From contig CAZQKM010000007.1 in NCBI GenBank assembly GCA_964593925.1, positions 28,058 through 92,057 on the forward strand: a stretch of 64,000 nt of DNA. Reading direction: 5' to 3'. This stretch comes from Oleidesulfovibrio sp964593925. Its GTDB lineage: Bacteria; Desulfobacterota; Desulfovibrionia; Desulfovibrionales; Desulfovibrionaceae. The notes under the pieces are model-generated. The model made no database searches. It saw only the letters and a list, made by a program, of their open reading frames with translations, and had not been told where the DNA came from. Positions 47,159 through 56,142 of the stretch are shown in pieces. How positions within the stretch are numbered: the first letter of the stretch is position 1; each line of letters begins with the position of its first letter. Both the position numbers and the translations under genes were made by a program.

Positions 47159-49219
47159 TCAGGCCTCTTTTACATGAACAAGACTACGCAACAGCTTGTC
47201 ACCATAAGCGGACTCCACTACTTCACGCAGTCGCCTGACAACCTCAATATCATACTGCCCTGCCATATTTTCCAACACGCCAAACGTCTCGGACAGTGGC
47301 ACTGCCGGACGATACGAGCGGGGACGCACCATGGCGCAAAAAGTATTGGTGGCAGCCAGAATACGCCCCGGCAACCCTATGGCCTCCCCCGTGAGGTGTT
47401 CCGGGTATCCACTACCATCCAGCTTCTCATTCATCTGCACAATGGCGTCCATTACCGGCAGCTCAAATTCAATATCCGAAAGCACCGTTCTGGTATGCTC
47501 CACATGGCGCTCGACTTCTTGCTTTTCTTCATCAGTCAGCATCCCGGGCTTATTCAAAATTTCTTTGGGCACAAACATCTTGCCCACCTGTGACAGGTTG
47601 GCTGCCGCCTCCACTGTGGCTATCTCCTGTGTTGACAAGCCCATGCTCTTTGCAACTTGAATGGCAAGCTCGCTCATCATGCGTGAATGACCGGCAAGAT
47701 ACGGATCAGAGTACTCAATGGTGCGCACCAGTGCTTCTATGGTCTGCTGCACCAGCTTACGTGAACGTTCCTGCGCCTCAAGCAATTCTGTAAGATCGCG
47801 GAACACAAACACCAATCCTTTCATACCGCGTTTTCCACCGCGGAAAGGGGTTTTTGATATCTGAAAATGGTATTTTTTGGATTGCAGGTATATGGTCTCG
47901 TTAATGATCATGCTCTCACCAGACATGAGCACCTGCTCATCTGTGGCTGTAACCCTGCGTGCAGTATCAAAACCAAACACCGCAGCAAAATCAAGTCCCT
48001 CCATCTCTTCTACTTGTCGACCCACAGCACTGGCAAAAGACCGGTTGGCATAGCGGATGACACCCTGTTCATCCTTGAGACAGATCAAATCTGTGATAGT
48101 ACCATTGATGCTATCAAGAAAATGCTTTTGCTCTTCCACCTTGTCGGCAAGATCGCTCATCTCCCGCGCTACGGTACGGCTTTCGACCCCCACAAGCCAC
48201 CACCACAATGTGCCCAGCAAAAAAAGCAGCACCAGCGAAATCAACGCCCCGAATCCCAAGACGATATTCACTTTTTGCTTGATGGATTCCTTGGCAGAAA
48301 CTACATCCAGCTCACTTAGCAGCCACCAGTCCAGTCCGGGCACGCGCTTGCCAAACGAATACACCGCTCCCCCTCCGGAAATAGACGAACGCATCGCAAA
48401 AGGCAGCTCGTCTCCAGAGATCTCTACACCAGCAACCGACCGCACCCCTTCTGCAAGCCATGGAGCTATTTCTTCAACACGCGTGCCTCCCTGCTGTACA
48501 AGTTTAATCACCACACCTCCCGGTGCAGCCCCCAATACTGTTGCCAACTTGTTGGATACATTTTTTGTCAGCATCAACACAGAAACAGGCTTATGCTCTT
48601 TATCCTCAAACTGCGGCGGATAGATGGGCAGAAACATATCAAGCACAAGCCCGGTAGAAGCAAGGCGAACATTAGAAAAAACAGGCTCGCCCTTCTCAAA
48701 TACCTTACGGGTATACCCCTCTTGTAGTACAGAAAGCGGCTGTATCGCAGAATTGGTTGCTATATAGCTTACGCCCTTCTGGTTCATGATACGCCCAGAG
48801 ACAAACTCAGAATATCCCACAAACTCCTGTAGCAAATTACGCATCATGGGCAACTGTTCCGCAAGATCAGTGTTGCTTCCGTCAAGCAACTGGGAAAGAT
48901 CACCACCCAGTGAGTCTACTTCCGACGCATACAGGCGGAACAAATCGGCATTGATCAAGCGGTTGCCTTGATTGACAAATGACTCCAGCCACAGGGTAAC
49001 GACATTGTTCTGGCCGTCTACCACCAAAAGCTGTTGCTTGCGGATAGAGTCTTCAAGTTCCACATTGATATTACGGATACTCAGCAACACGGTAAAACAA
49101 GCACCCACAATAATCAGTAGTGGCGTGATAATACCAAACCAGATCTGTTTGGGTTTTGTTCTCCCTGTTCCTCTTTTTCCGCGTAGAGTGTGGTTTTTAC
49201 CAGAAGTGGTTTCTGCCAT
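47159..49219 (-). CDS. Membrane PAS protein with degenerate HD-GYP domain (LapD-like candidate)
   Basis: A 686-residue protein: TM1 (about 31-52), a large periplasmic domain (about 55-300), TM2 (FGALISLVLLFLLGTLWWWLV), a PAS domain (about 360-480) and an HD-GYP-like domain (about 500-670). The HD-GYP motifs are replaced: the HD-x-G-K site reads LSQVGK, the HHE site reads MNEK (DGSGYP is kept), and ADxFDA reads ATNTFCA. It is therefore unlikely to hydrolyse c-di-GMP but might bind it. Encoded 25 bases after the LapG-like protease gene, it could control that protease through its periplasmic domain as LapD does (inference). ATG 49219 follows GGAG. Confidence 0.85.
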   Translation of the reverse strand: MAETTSGKNHTLRGKRGTGRTKPKQIWFGIITPLLIIVGACFTVLLSIRNINVELEDSIRKQQLLVVDGQNNVVTLWLESFVNQGNRLINADLFRLYASEVDSLGGDLSQLLDGSNTDLAEQLPMMRNLLQEFVGYSEFVSGRIMNQKGVSYIATNSAIQPLSVLQEGYTRKVFEKGEPVFSNVRLASTGLVLDMFLPIYPPQFEDKEHKPVSVLMLTKNVSNKLATVLGAAPGGVVIKLVQQGGTRVEEIAPWLAEGVRSVAGVEISGDELPFAMRSSISGGGAVYSFGKRVPGLDWWLLSELDVVSAKESIKQKVNIVLGFGALISLVLLFLLGTLWWWLVGVESRTVAREMSDLADKVEEQKHFLDSINGTITDLICLKDEQGVIRYANRSFASAVGRQVEEMEGLDFAAVFGFDTARRVTATDEQVLMSGESMIINETIYLQSKKYHFQISKTPFRGGKRGMKGLVFVFRDLTELLEAQERSRKLVQQTIEALVRTIEYSDPYLAGHSRMMSELAIQVAKSMGLSTQEIATVEAAANLSQVGKMFVPKEILNKPGMLTDEEKQEVERHVEHTRTVLSDIEFELPVMDAIVQMNEKLDGSGYPEHLTGEAIGLPGRILAATNTFCAMVRPRSYRPAVPLSETFGVLENMAGQYDIEVVRRLREVVESAYGDKLLRSLVHVKEA

Positions 49220-49244
49220 AGTAGTCTCCACGATGTTATTGTTT

Positions 49245-50099
49245 CTATCCGCCTTGCCTAGAGGCAGGCCGCACTGGAACATGTGCCCAGCGGTAATTTT
49301 CATTTACTGAGTAGTGTGGTCGGTAATGAGTGTACCGAGCGTGCGGCAACACCAGATCAGTTACATTATCAAGTACATACGCAGTATCTTCCATATAAAC
49401 CAACAACACAGCATGCCCAATCCCGCGGATGGTGTCCATGAGTACTACAATACGCAGCACCTTTGCAGAAAAACCGAGCTTGCGCAGAGCGAAGTACTTG
49501 CTTATAGCATAATCTTCGCAATCACCGGAATAACGGATAAATTCATAGGGCGTCGCCCAAAAATCTGCTACACCATATACGTCAATATCCAACCTGTAAG
49601 GCCAACGATTAAAAAAACTGTTCACCAGCCGCACTTTTTCCATATCTGAAGAAGCTTTCGCCTGCTGGAGTAAACCGCTCCAAGATCTACCCGAGGCCCC
49701 AGAAGGACCATGGGACAACGTGTTCCGCTGTAGCACAGGGTTACGTTTGTTTTCGCGCAGCACCCTCTCCCATTTGGGTAATGATTTCAAAGGACCACGA
49801 AACGCTACAGTATTAAAAGGACGGATTTCTTTTTTCAGCGCACTACTTGAGCCGCCAGCGTCGGCCCCACGTTCTCCAGCATTGGCAGCCACCGCTGCAC
49901 CAACAAACAATAACGGCAAGGGATAATGCGCACCGATCCTGACAAAGCAGCCTAGCAACAGCACGGCACAACACAGAGTTCTGACAATCCATACACGACT
50001 ACACGCAAAGCGATTCCGGCGATGTGGCATCCACAGTCGCCATACATGAGGTACATATCCAAGGATAGCCCTCAGTAAGGCACCGCTGCTGTGTTTCAT
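49245..50099 (-). CDS. LapG-like periplasmic transglutaminase-type cysteine protease
   Basis: A 284-residue BTLCP-family (COG3672) protein. An N-terminal membrane segment (about 40-70) exports it; the C-terminal catalytic domain has Cys in SGDCEDYAISKY, His in GIGHAVLLVY and Asp in YVLDNVTD. In Pseudomonas, LapG cleaves the N-terminus of the adhesin LapA to release it from the outer membrane. The ATG overlaps the stop of the HlyD gene as TAATG, so it is coupled to the secretion genes. Confidence 0.9.
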   Translation of the reverse strand: MKHSSGALLRAILGYVPHVWRLWMPHRRNRFACSRVWIVRTLCCAVLLLGCFVRIGAHYPLPLLFVGAAVAANAGERGADAGGSSSALKKEIRPFNTVAFRGPLKSLPKWERVLRENKRNPVLQRNTLSHGPSGASGRSWSGLLQQAKASSDMEKVRLVNSFFNRWPYRLDIDVYGVADFWATPYEFIRYSGDCEDYAISKYFALRKLGFSAKVLRIVVLMDTIRGIGHAVLLVYMEDTAYVLDNVTDLVLPHARYTHYRPHYSVNENYRWAHVPVRPASRQGG

Positions 50100-51439
50100 T
50101 AACGCTCCCTGAGCGCATTCTGCTTTGCTTTCAAAATCGGCTTTAACAAGTAGTCGAGAACTGTCTTTTTCCCGGTTAAAATATCTACACTGGCCATCAT
50201 GCCGGGGATAATGGGCAGGTTATCCCCGCGATAGGCTATGGAATTCATCTTTGTACGCAACTTTACCAAGTAGTACGTAAGGCCGTCCTGCTCCGCAATG
50301 GTATCAGCACTGATTTGCTCCACATCGCCTTCAAGCCCACCGTATATGGAAAAATCATACGCTGTTATTTTAATTGTCGCCTTTTGCCCCGGGTGTAAAA
50401 AAGCAATGTCTTGCGGCCTGATACGCGCCTCAACAAGCAAGGTATCATCCAGTGGCACAATCTGCATGATGGATTCGCCGGGCTTGATAACACCACCGAT
50501 GGTATTGATGCCTATCTGCTTTACCGTTCCACGTACGGGAGAACGCACATCGGTACGCGTTACCCTGTCTCCACCGGCAGCAAGAGTCTCCTGCAATGAG
50601 CGTAACTCTATCCTACGCTTGTTTATCTCATCCAATGCTTCACTACGGTATTCAGCAATGCGCTGCTGGATACGCTCGCTGGCTTCATCAGCTGCAAACC
50701 GCGCACGCGGCACATTCAAGGCCAAAGAGTCGATATCAGAGCGTAATGAAATTACTTTTTGCTCCAAAGTCAGGTAGTCTACGCGTGGGTATACCTTTTT
50801 TTCCATTAAAGGGCGTGCAATGGCACGCTGCTCCATGGCCACACGCAGTGAACGTTCGAGGTTAAGCTTACGAGAGCCCATCTCCTGCACTTCTTTGAGT
50901 TTCTGCTCGCGCTGTGCTTGCAGCACACGCAACTCTACCTGCTGCTGCTGACGCTTTGCCGCGGCTATGGATGCCTGGTCTTGCAACACCAGCGGTGCAC
51001 TACTTCGTACCTCTTCGGGAAACTTGATTTCAGCCCAATCATCAAGCTCTGCCTCAAGGCGCGCAATGGCAGCCTTGTGCTCCAGAGACTTGGCGTACGC
51101 ATCGCGATAAAAACTGGCTGCCGCCTCGTTATCAATGCGCAACAAAACATCCCCTTTCTCAACAATCTGCCCCTCGCGGACAAGTATCTCCTGCAAGATA
51201 CCCCCCTCAAGGTTCTGGATCTCCTGTATACGCTGAGACGGAATGACTTGCCCCATTCCCCGTGTAACTTCGTCAATCACCGCAAAATGCGCCCAAAGAA
51301 GCATTACAGCAAAAAACAAAACCACACTGCCGGATAGAATAAAGGCAAGAGGGTGTCCTTTACGCCGTAAGGCGGCATCCACTTCACTCATATATTCCAA
51401 ATCTTGTAACTGGTAGCCGTCATCTCTGGGTCTGGCCAT
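50099..51439 (-). CDS. Type 1 secretion periplasmic adaptor (HlyD/LapC family)
   Basis: A 446-residue membrane-fusion protein linking the ABC transporter to TolC. One N-terminal helix (about 30-50) is followed by AHFAVIDEVTRGMGQVIPS, the lipoyl half-motif VREGQIVEKGDVLLRID, a long coiled coil (about 115-290) and the C-terminal HlyD barrel (VRSPVRGTVKQIGINTIGGV, ITAYDFSIYGGLEG). ATG 51439 has GGAG upstream. It lies 45 bases after the ABC gene and overlaps the lapG-like gene. Confidence 0.93.
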   Translation of the reverse strand: MARPRDDGYQLQDLEYMSEVDAALRRKGHPLAFILSGSVVLFFAVMLLWAHFAVIDEVTRGMGQVIPSQRIQEIQNLEGGILQEILVREGQIVEKGDVLLRIDNEAAASFYRDAYAKSLEHKAAIARLEAELDDWAEIKFPEEVRSSAPLVLQDQASIAAAKRQQQQVELRVLQAQREQKLKEVQEMGSRKLNLERSLRVAMEQRAIARPLMEKKVYPRVDYLTLEQKVISLRSDIDSLALNVPRARFAADEASERIQQRIAEYRSEALDEINKRRIELRSLQETLAAGGDRVTRTDVRSPVRGTVKQIGINTIGGVIKPGESIMQIVPLDDTLLVEARIRPQDIAFLHPGQKATIKITAYDFSIYGGLEGDVEQISADTIAEQDGLTYYLVKLRTKMNSIAYRGDNLPIIPGMMASVDILTGKKTVLDYLLKPILKAKQNALRER

Positions 51440-51484
51440 TTTTTTACTCCGTTCCCTCAGCTTGTTCACGCAAGACAGACAACA

Positions 51485-54400
51485 CTATCCGCGTTTTACA
51501 GCCCGTGACATACTCTGCCCCCGTTCCACACCCAAAGCGCCAAGCACGGAGTTTTTGGGACCATCTGCCACAATTTTGCCCTGCTCTATCACAACCAGTC
51601 GATCCACCAGATCCAACATACTCATACGGTGGGTGACCAAAATCAGTGTCTTTCCTTTGATGATAGAGGCAATACGCTGTTTGAGTAGTGTTTCTGAAGC
51701 ATTATCCATGTTGCTGCTTGGTTCATCCAAAATCAAAATATCCGGGTCATGCAACAACGCCCTGGCAATGGCGACAGCCTGCCGCTGACCACCGGAAAGC
51801 GCCATGCCCCGTTCACCCACAGGCATACCAAATCCTGCGGGGTGGGCCTGCACAAAATCAACAACCCCAGCCAGAGTGGCTGCACGTAATATCATTTTAT
51901 CATCTATATTGGGATGCCCCAGGGCAATATTATCACGCAGAGAACCATAAAACAGATAATTATCCTGAGAGACAAATCCCACTCGGGCACGCAGATCGGC
52001 CACATCCAGCTGGCGGATATCCACGCCCCCCATCTTCACGGCACCATCCAGTGGCTGATACAGCCCCACTGTCAGCCTGCCAAGGGTACTTTTGCCCGAT
52101 CCCATTCTGCCTATGATCCCGACGCGTTCACCTGCCCGGATAGTCAGCGAGATATCTTCCAGAGCGTACCTCTCTGCGTTGGGGTACTTAAAAAATACCT
52201 GTTCCAGGGCAATGTCATGCCGCAAGGTGGAATAGTCAAAATGGGTCTGCTCTTCTGAACGTTCCAGGGGAGTATTCATCAATAAATCTAACGATTTCAA
52301 CGCCATGCGCGATTGCTGCAAACGTGAAAGCATGCCCGCCACCTGGCTGAGCGGAGCCATGGCTCTACCCGCCAGAATATTGCAACCGATAAGCCCTCCC
52401 ATGGTCAACTCACCCTGGGCAATCAGGTACACGCCCCAGATGATGACCCCTACGCTTACTAACTGAGCTGCAAGCATTGAAAACGTTACCGAAATACTGC
52501 CAAGACGTTTGGCTCGCTGGTTTGAAGCGGCACTCATGCCCACCACACGTTCCCATAAGTGCTGCATGCGCCCCTCGGCCTGCGAGGTCTTGACCGTTTC
52601 AAGCCCATTAATGATCTCAATAAGCAACGCATTTTTTTGTGCAGCCTCGCGATAGCCGGACTCCACAACCCGTTGGAAAGGATACTGCAAAAAAATGCCC
52701 ACCCCTGTAACCAAGGGCACGGCAATGGCTGGAATAATAGCCAAAGGCCCACCAATAAAGTATACTATTGCAATAAATATGAACAAAAAGGGTACATCTA
52801 CCAGTGCAAGCAACGTAGATGAACCAAAAAATTCACGTAGGGACTCAAATTCACGCAGATTGTTACTGAGCGTACCGGTGGAATCCGGCTTGTGGTCCAG
52901 GCGCATCCCCATCACATGCTGCAGCAACCTGCTTGCCAGCACAACATCGGCATTACGCCCCGCAACGTCCACAAAATAACTACGTAGATTACGCAACAAA
53001 AAGTCAAATAAATAGGCAATAATAATGCCCACGGCCAACACCCAGAGTGTTTCAATGGCATTGTTGGGCACAACTCTGTCATACACATTCATGAAAAAAA
53101 GTGGTGCGGCGATGACAAGCAGGTTTGTTACCAGCGTGGCAATGATCACATGCTTGTAAATGGGCATGAAACCCCAGATAGTTCCCCAGAACCATTGCTC
53201 CGTCTTCAACAGTTTGATGTTACTTGCCCGGCGATCCAAACGCTTTTGCAAGGCACAAAACATGGCATAGCCGGTAAACTCGCTCTCCAAACGTTCCAAC
53301 GGAATTTGTTGCTCGTTTTCTCCAGCTTCTGGAAAAATGACCGTGGCTTCTTCCTCACCTAGCGCTGTCAGCACACAAGAGCTTCCCCCCTTGAGCAATA
53401 ACACACACGGCAAGGTAAGAGGCGAAATATCTAAAACGGATGAGCGCAACACTATGCGTGCTTCCATACCCGCCTGACGCACAGAACGGATACAGGCAGC
53501 CGGCTGCAACGGCCCCTCATATGAGGGCAGGTAAGATCTGAGAACATTGGCCGATACTGGTTTGCCCAGCAAACGAAACATCGTCGCCATGCAGTGCAAC
53601 AGGGGGTGCTCATAGTCCACACCCTTGGGCGGCACAAATCCTTGCAATTTATCAGCGTTGGAGCTCTGCTCTCTGGTATCTTTTGAGGAGGCGGCGGTAG
53701 CACGCTCTCCCCCACTGGCACTGTGCGCCATGGCTGCCGTGCCACTGGAGCCTCCCGCTCTATCCGGCGCAGCAGAAGGGACACCACCGTGCACGCTTGC
53801 AGTAAAGGCCGAAGGACCGGCGCTGCCAGGGCCGCTTCCCACTCCCCCAGGCAATGTGGCGTCCTGTGCAACGGCCGCAAAGCTTTTTTCGCCAGCTTCT
53901 TTTGCAGGAGGGGTGACTGTATGCTCTATCCCTGGAGAACTATGTGCCATGGCCGCCGCACCAATGGGGATTCCCAGCCCTGGTGCCCCGAAGCCCGGAC
54001 CGACAAAAGATTTGTCAGGCCCGCTTGCAGCAGGAGTGGCTGCAGGGGCAGATGGAGCACCAAGAGTACCTGCCCCACCAGATCCCGGCCTACTTCCCGC
54101 TGCCCCGGATGGCGAGGAACTCTGTGCCCCAGCGGCTGCGGCAGGACTTTTTTCCCCAGCATCTTTTGCAGGGATAGCGCTTGCACGCTCTATCTTTGCG
54201 TCAGGCGATGCCATGGCTGACCCATCAGAGGCTCTCCCAAGGGCTCCTCCCTGCCCCGATGGCCCGACGGTCGAACCAACGGAAGGCTTGCCTAGCCCGC
54301 TTGCAGCAGGGGTGGTTGCAGTGGCAGGTGAAGTATCAGGAGTACCTGCTCCACCAGATCCCAGCCTACTTCCTGCTGTCCCGGATGGCGAGGAACTCTG

Positions 54401-55105
54401 TGCCCCAGCGGCTGCGGCAGGACTTTTTTCCCCANNNNNNNNNNNNNNNNNNNNNNNNNNNNNNNNNNNNNNNNNNNNNNNNNNNNNNNNNNNNNNNNNN
54501 NNNNNNNNNNNNNNNNNNNNNNNNNNNNNNNNNNCAGCGTCTTTTGCAGGGATAGCGCTTGCACGCTCTATCTTTGCGTCAGGCGATGCCATGGCTGACC
54601 CATCAGAGGCTCTCCCAAGGGCTCCTCCCTGCCCCGATGGCCCGACGGTCGAACCAACGGAAGGCTTGCCTAGCCTGCTTGCAGCAGGAGTGGCTGCAGG
54701 GGCAGATGGAGCACCAAGAGTACCTGCCCCACCAGATCCCGACCTGCTTCCTGCTGTCCCGGATGGCGAGGAACTCTGTGCCCCAGCGGCTGCGACAGGA
54801 CTTTTTTCCCCAGCGTCTTTTGCAGGGATAGCGCTTGCACGCTCTATCTTTGCGTCAGGCGATGCAGTTTGTACGTTTTTAAGCTGTTCCCCTTCGCCAT
54901 GTATACTGCGGGGATCCCTTGCCATATTACCGGCTCGCATTACATCCGTTTCCCTGACTCCATCCTTGAGAGGATGTCGGGAGATACTGCTTTTATACTC
55001 AGAAGCAGTGTCCGCAGCAGATCCCCGATGCCTGTCGTTGGGCGTATGTATAGGCCGCCCCTGTCTACCAGCTTCGTGTGACTTACTTTTTTCATTGTCA
55101 GCCAT
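51485..55105 (-). CDS. Type 1 secretion ABC transporter with long repetitive N-terminal extension
   Basis: LapB-type exporter of about 1200 residues including a 100-N gap. The C-terminal 720 residues are ordinary: a C39-like domain (about 500-630; its motif reads LLHCMATMFRLLG, probably a non-proteolytic docking domain), a membrane domain, and an ATPase with Walker A GRMGSGKST, signature LSGGQRQAVAIAR and Walker B ILILDEPSSNMD. The first 490 or so residues are Ala/Ser/Gly/Pro-rich with 92-residue repeats containing DAKIERASAIPAKDAGEK, not known to me in this family. AGGAGAG precedes the ATG. Leads the operon with the adaptor, protease and HD-GYP genes. Confidence 0.88.
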   Translation of the reverse strand: MADNEKSKSHEAGRQGRPIHTPNDRHRGSAADTASEYKSSISRHPLKDGVRETDVMRAGNMARDPRSIHGEGEQLKNVQTASPDAKIERASAIPAKDAGEKSPVAAAGAQSSSPSGTAGSRSGSGGAGTLGAPSAPAATPAASRLGKPSVGSTVGPSGQGGALGRASDGSAMASPDAKIERASAIPAKDAXXXXXXXXXXXXXXXXXXXXXXXXXXXXXXXXXXGEKSPAAAAGAQSSSPSGTAGSRLGSGGAGTPDTSPATATTPAASGLGKPSVGSTVGPSGQGGALGRASDGSAMASPDAKIERASAIPAKDAGEKSPAAAAGAQSSSPSGAAGSRPGSGGAGTLGAPSAPAATPAASGPDKSFVGPGFGAPGLGIPIGAAAMAHSSPGIEHTVTPPAKEAGEKSFAAVAQDATLPGGVGSGPGSAGPSAFTASVHGGVPSAAPDRAGGSSGTAAMAHSASGGERATAASSKDTREQSSNADKLQGFVPPKGVDYEHPLLHCMATMFRLLGKPVSANVLRSYLPSYEGPLQPAACIRSVRQAGMEARIVLRSSVLDISPLTLPCVLLLKGGSSCVLTALGEEEATVIFPEAGENEQQIPLERLESEFTGYAMFCALQKRLDRRASNIKLLKTEQWFWGTIWGFMPIYKHVIIATLVTNLLVIAAPLFFMNVYDRVVPNNAIETLWVLAVGIIIAYLFDFLLRNLRSYFVDVAGRNADVVLASRLLQHVMGMRLDHKPDSTGTLSNNLREFESLREFFGSSTLLALVDVPFLFIFIAIVYFIGGPLAIIPAIAVPLVTGVGIFLQYPFQRVVESGYREAAQKNALLIEIINGLETVKTSQAEGRMQHLWERVVGMSAASNQRAKRLGSISVTFSMLAAQLVSVGVIIWGVYLIAQGELTMGGLIGCNILAGRAMAPLSQVAGMLSRLQQSRMALKSLDLLMNTPLERSEEQTHFDYSTLRHDIALEQVFFKYPNAERYALEDISLTIRAGERVGIIGRMGSGKSTLGRLTVGLYQPLDGAVKMGGVDIRQLDVADLRARVGFVSQDNYLFYGSLRDNIALGHPNIDDKMILRAATLAGVVDFVQAHPAGFGMPVGERGMALSGGQRQAVAIARALLHDPDILILDEPSSNMDNASETLLKQRIASIIKGKTLILVTHRMSMLDLVDRLVVIEQGKIVADGPKNSVLGALGVERGQSMSRAVKRG
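53870..54864 (-). repeat. 276-bp (92-codon) repeat array in the ABC transporter gene, with assembly gap
   Basis: The landmark GACTTTTTTCCCCAGC begins at 54145, 54421 and 54799 on the plus strand. The first interval is 276; the second is 378, which becomes 276 after removing the 100 Ns and a 2-base flank overlap. A degenerate unit is seen near 53880. The gap 54435-54534 therefore sits at one repeat phase, and the true array may be longer by whole units. Confidence 0.88.
54435..54534. other. Scaffold gap of 100 N
   Basis: Exactly 100 Ns, the usual placeholder for unknown length. Flanks are the same phase of the 276-bp repeat, so the assembler probably failed on near-identical units. The in-frame reading through it is a coincidence of the placeholder length. 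Confidence 0.97.
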
Positions 55106-56142
55106 TCAGGAAACTCTCCTAAAAATAACACTGTTCCGTTTCAGTAACCTCAATATAATGCGCTCGCGAAAAACCAGCCTATAAAAATATACGCCTTATG
55201 AGACTATTGTAAAGTAGTGTATACGACTAAGCAGCACATCTCAAAATTTTTTGTCCACTTGGTATGCACCTATCCCACGGCTTCGATTCTCAATCAAAGG
55301 AACACGCCATGCCCAAAGGAACAATGCTCACTAAAGATACGGGTTCATATGCTTACCCCCAAGCCCTGCGCCCCCACAAAAAAGGCTCCCCCCTGACTGC
55401 AACAAATTCCCCAAAATTCATTATCGCAAACCCCGCATCTGTCGGATTCCATCTCTAACCCTATCATTATTCAGTGCTCCCCACGCAACCACCGCTGCAA
55501 GGCGTACATGCAAAGGCAAAAATAGTCGCGCTGCCACCTGTCACGTTGTAAAGAATATGGCAAAAGCAGCATTTCTATACTCCATGAATCAATAAAAATG
55601 GCGCATCCTGGCAAGTGCCAAAAAATAGATATGGATCGTATTTTGCATAAAAATATTTTCAAAAAAGTATCCCACCAAACGCAGAGGCGACAGAACAGAT
55701 GCACCCATGGCAATACATACTGGAGACACCCTAACTGGCCAGAGATCTTCCAAAAACAAGGGGCCAGTCCAGCTACTCTGCGGTTGGCTGCTTTGCTTGT
55801 AAAAGCGATGACCGAAACTGCCCGGTATGCTGCCATACCCGTGAAAACCTTTATCTTGTGCCCCCATGAGAGATACGAGTATTTACTGACTTTTATGCAA
55901 CAGTTGCACCCGCAAAAGAGGCATACAGGTATAACATTTACATTATAGATACGTACTGAAACGCCAAATGCCGGCCTTCGTATTATTTATTCAGATTATC
56001 TAAATTTTTGGCATCATCAACTATTGATTTTCGTGCGATTTGTAGGTAATAAAATTTTATAAACTAGTAGTAAATTTAGGTAGTAGCCTCCCCTTGTTTT
56101 TGCCTAAGTACTCCAAATAGAGCTTTAAGGATTTAATTGCTT
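55106..56142. other. Divergent intergenic region between ABC transporter and tolC
   Basis: About 1 kb. The only frame with a plausible ribosome binding site (AAGGA, 8 bases before ATG) is 55309-55458 on the plus strand, encoding 49 residues starting MPKGTMLTKDTGSYAYPQAL; it is not recognised and may be chance. No adhesin-like or Ca-binding repeat sequence is present. The right half is A+T-rich and should hold the tolC promoter. Confidence 0.4.

Noticed and set aside
53870..54864. CRISPR-like regular repeat
   Set aside because: The repeat is 276 bp without unique spacers and encodes protein in frame; no CRISPR array is seen anywhere in the window.
53625..55184. Long plus-strand open frame opposite the ABC transporter repeats
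   Set aside because: Produced by the low-complexity repeat on the opposite strand; the minus-strand frame continues into a complete ABC transporter and has a good ribosome binding site.
55598..55948. 116-codon open frame between the ABC transporter and tolC
   Set aside because: No ribosome binding site, no recognisable domain, and biased composition typical of non-coding sequence.
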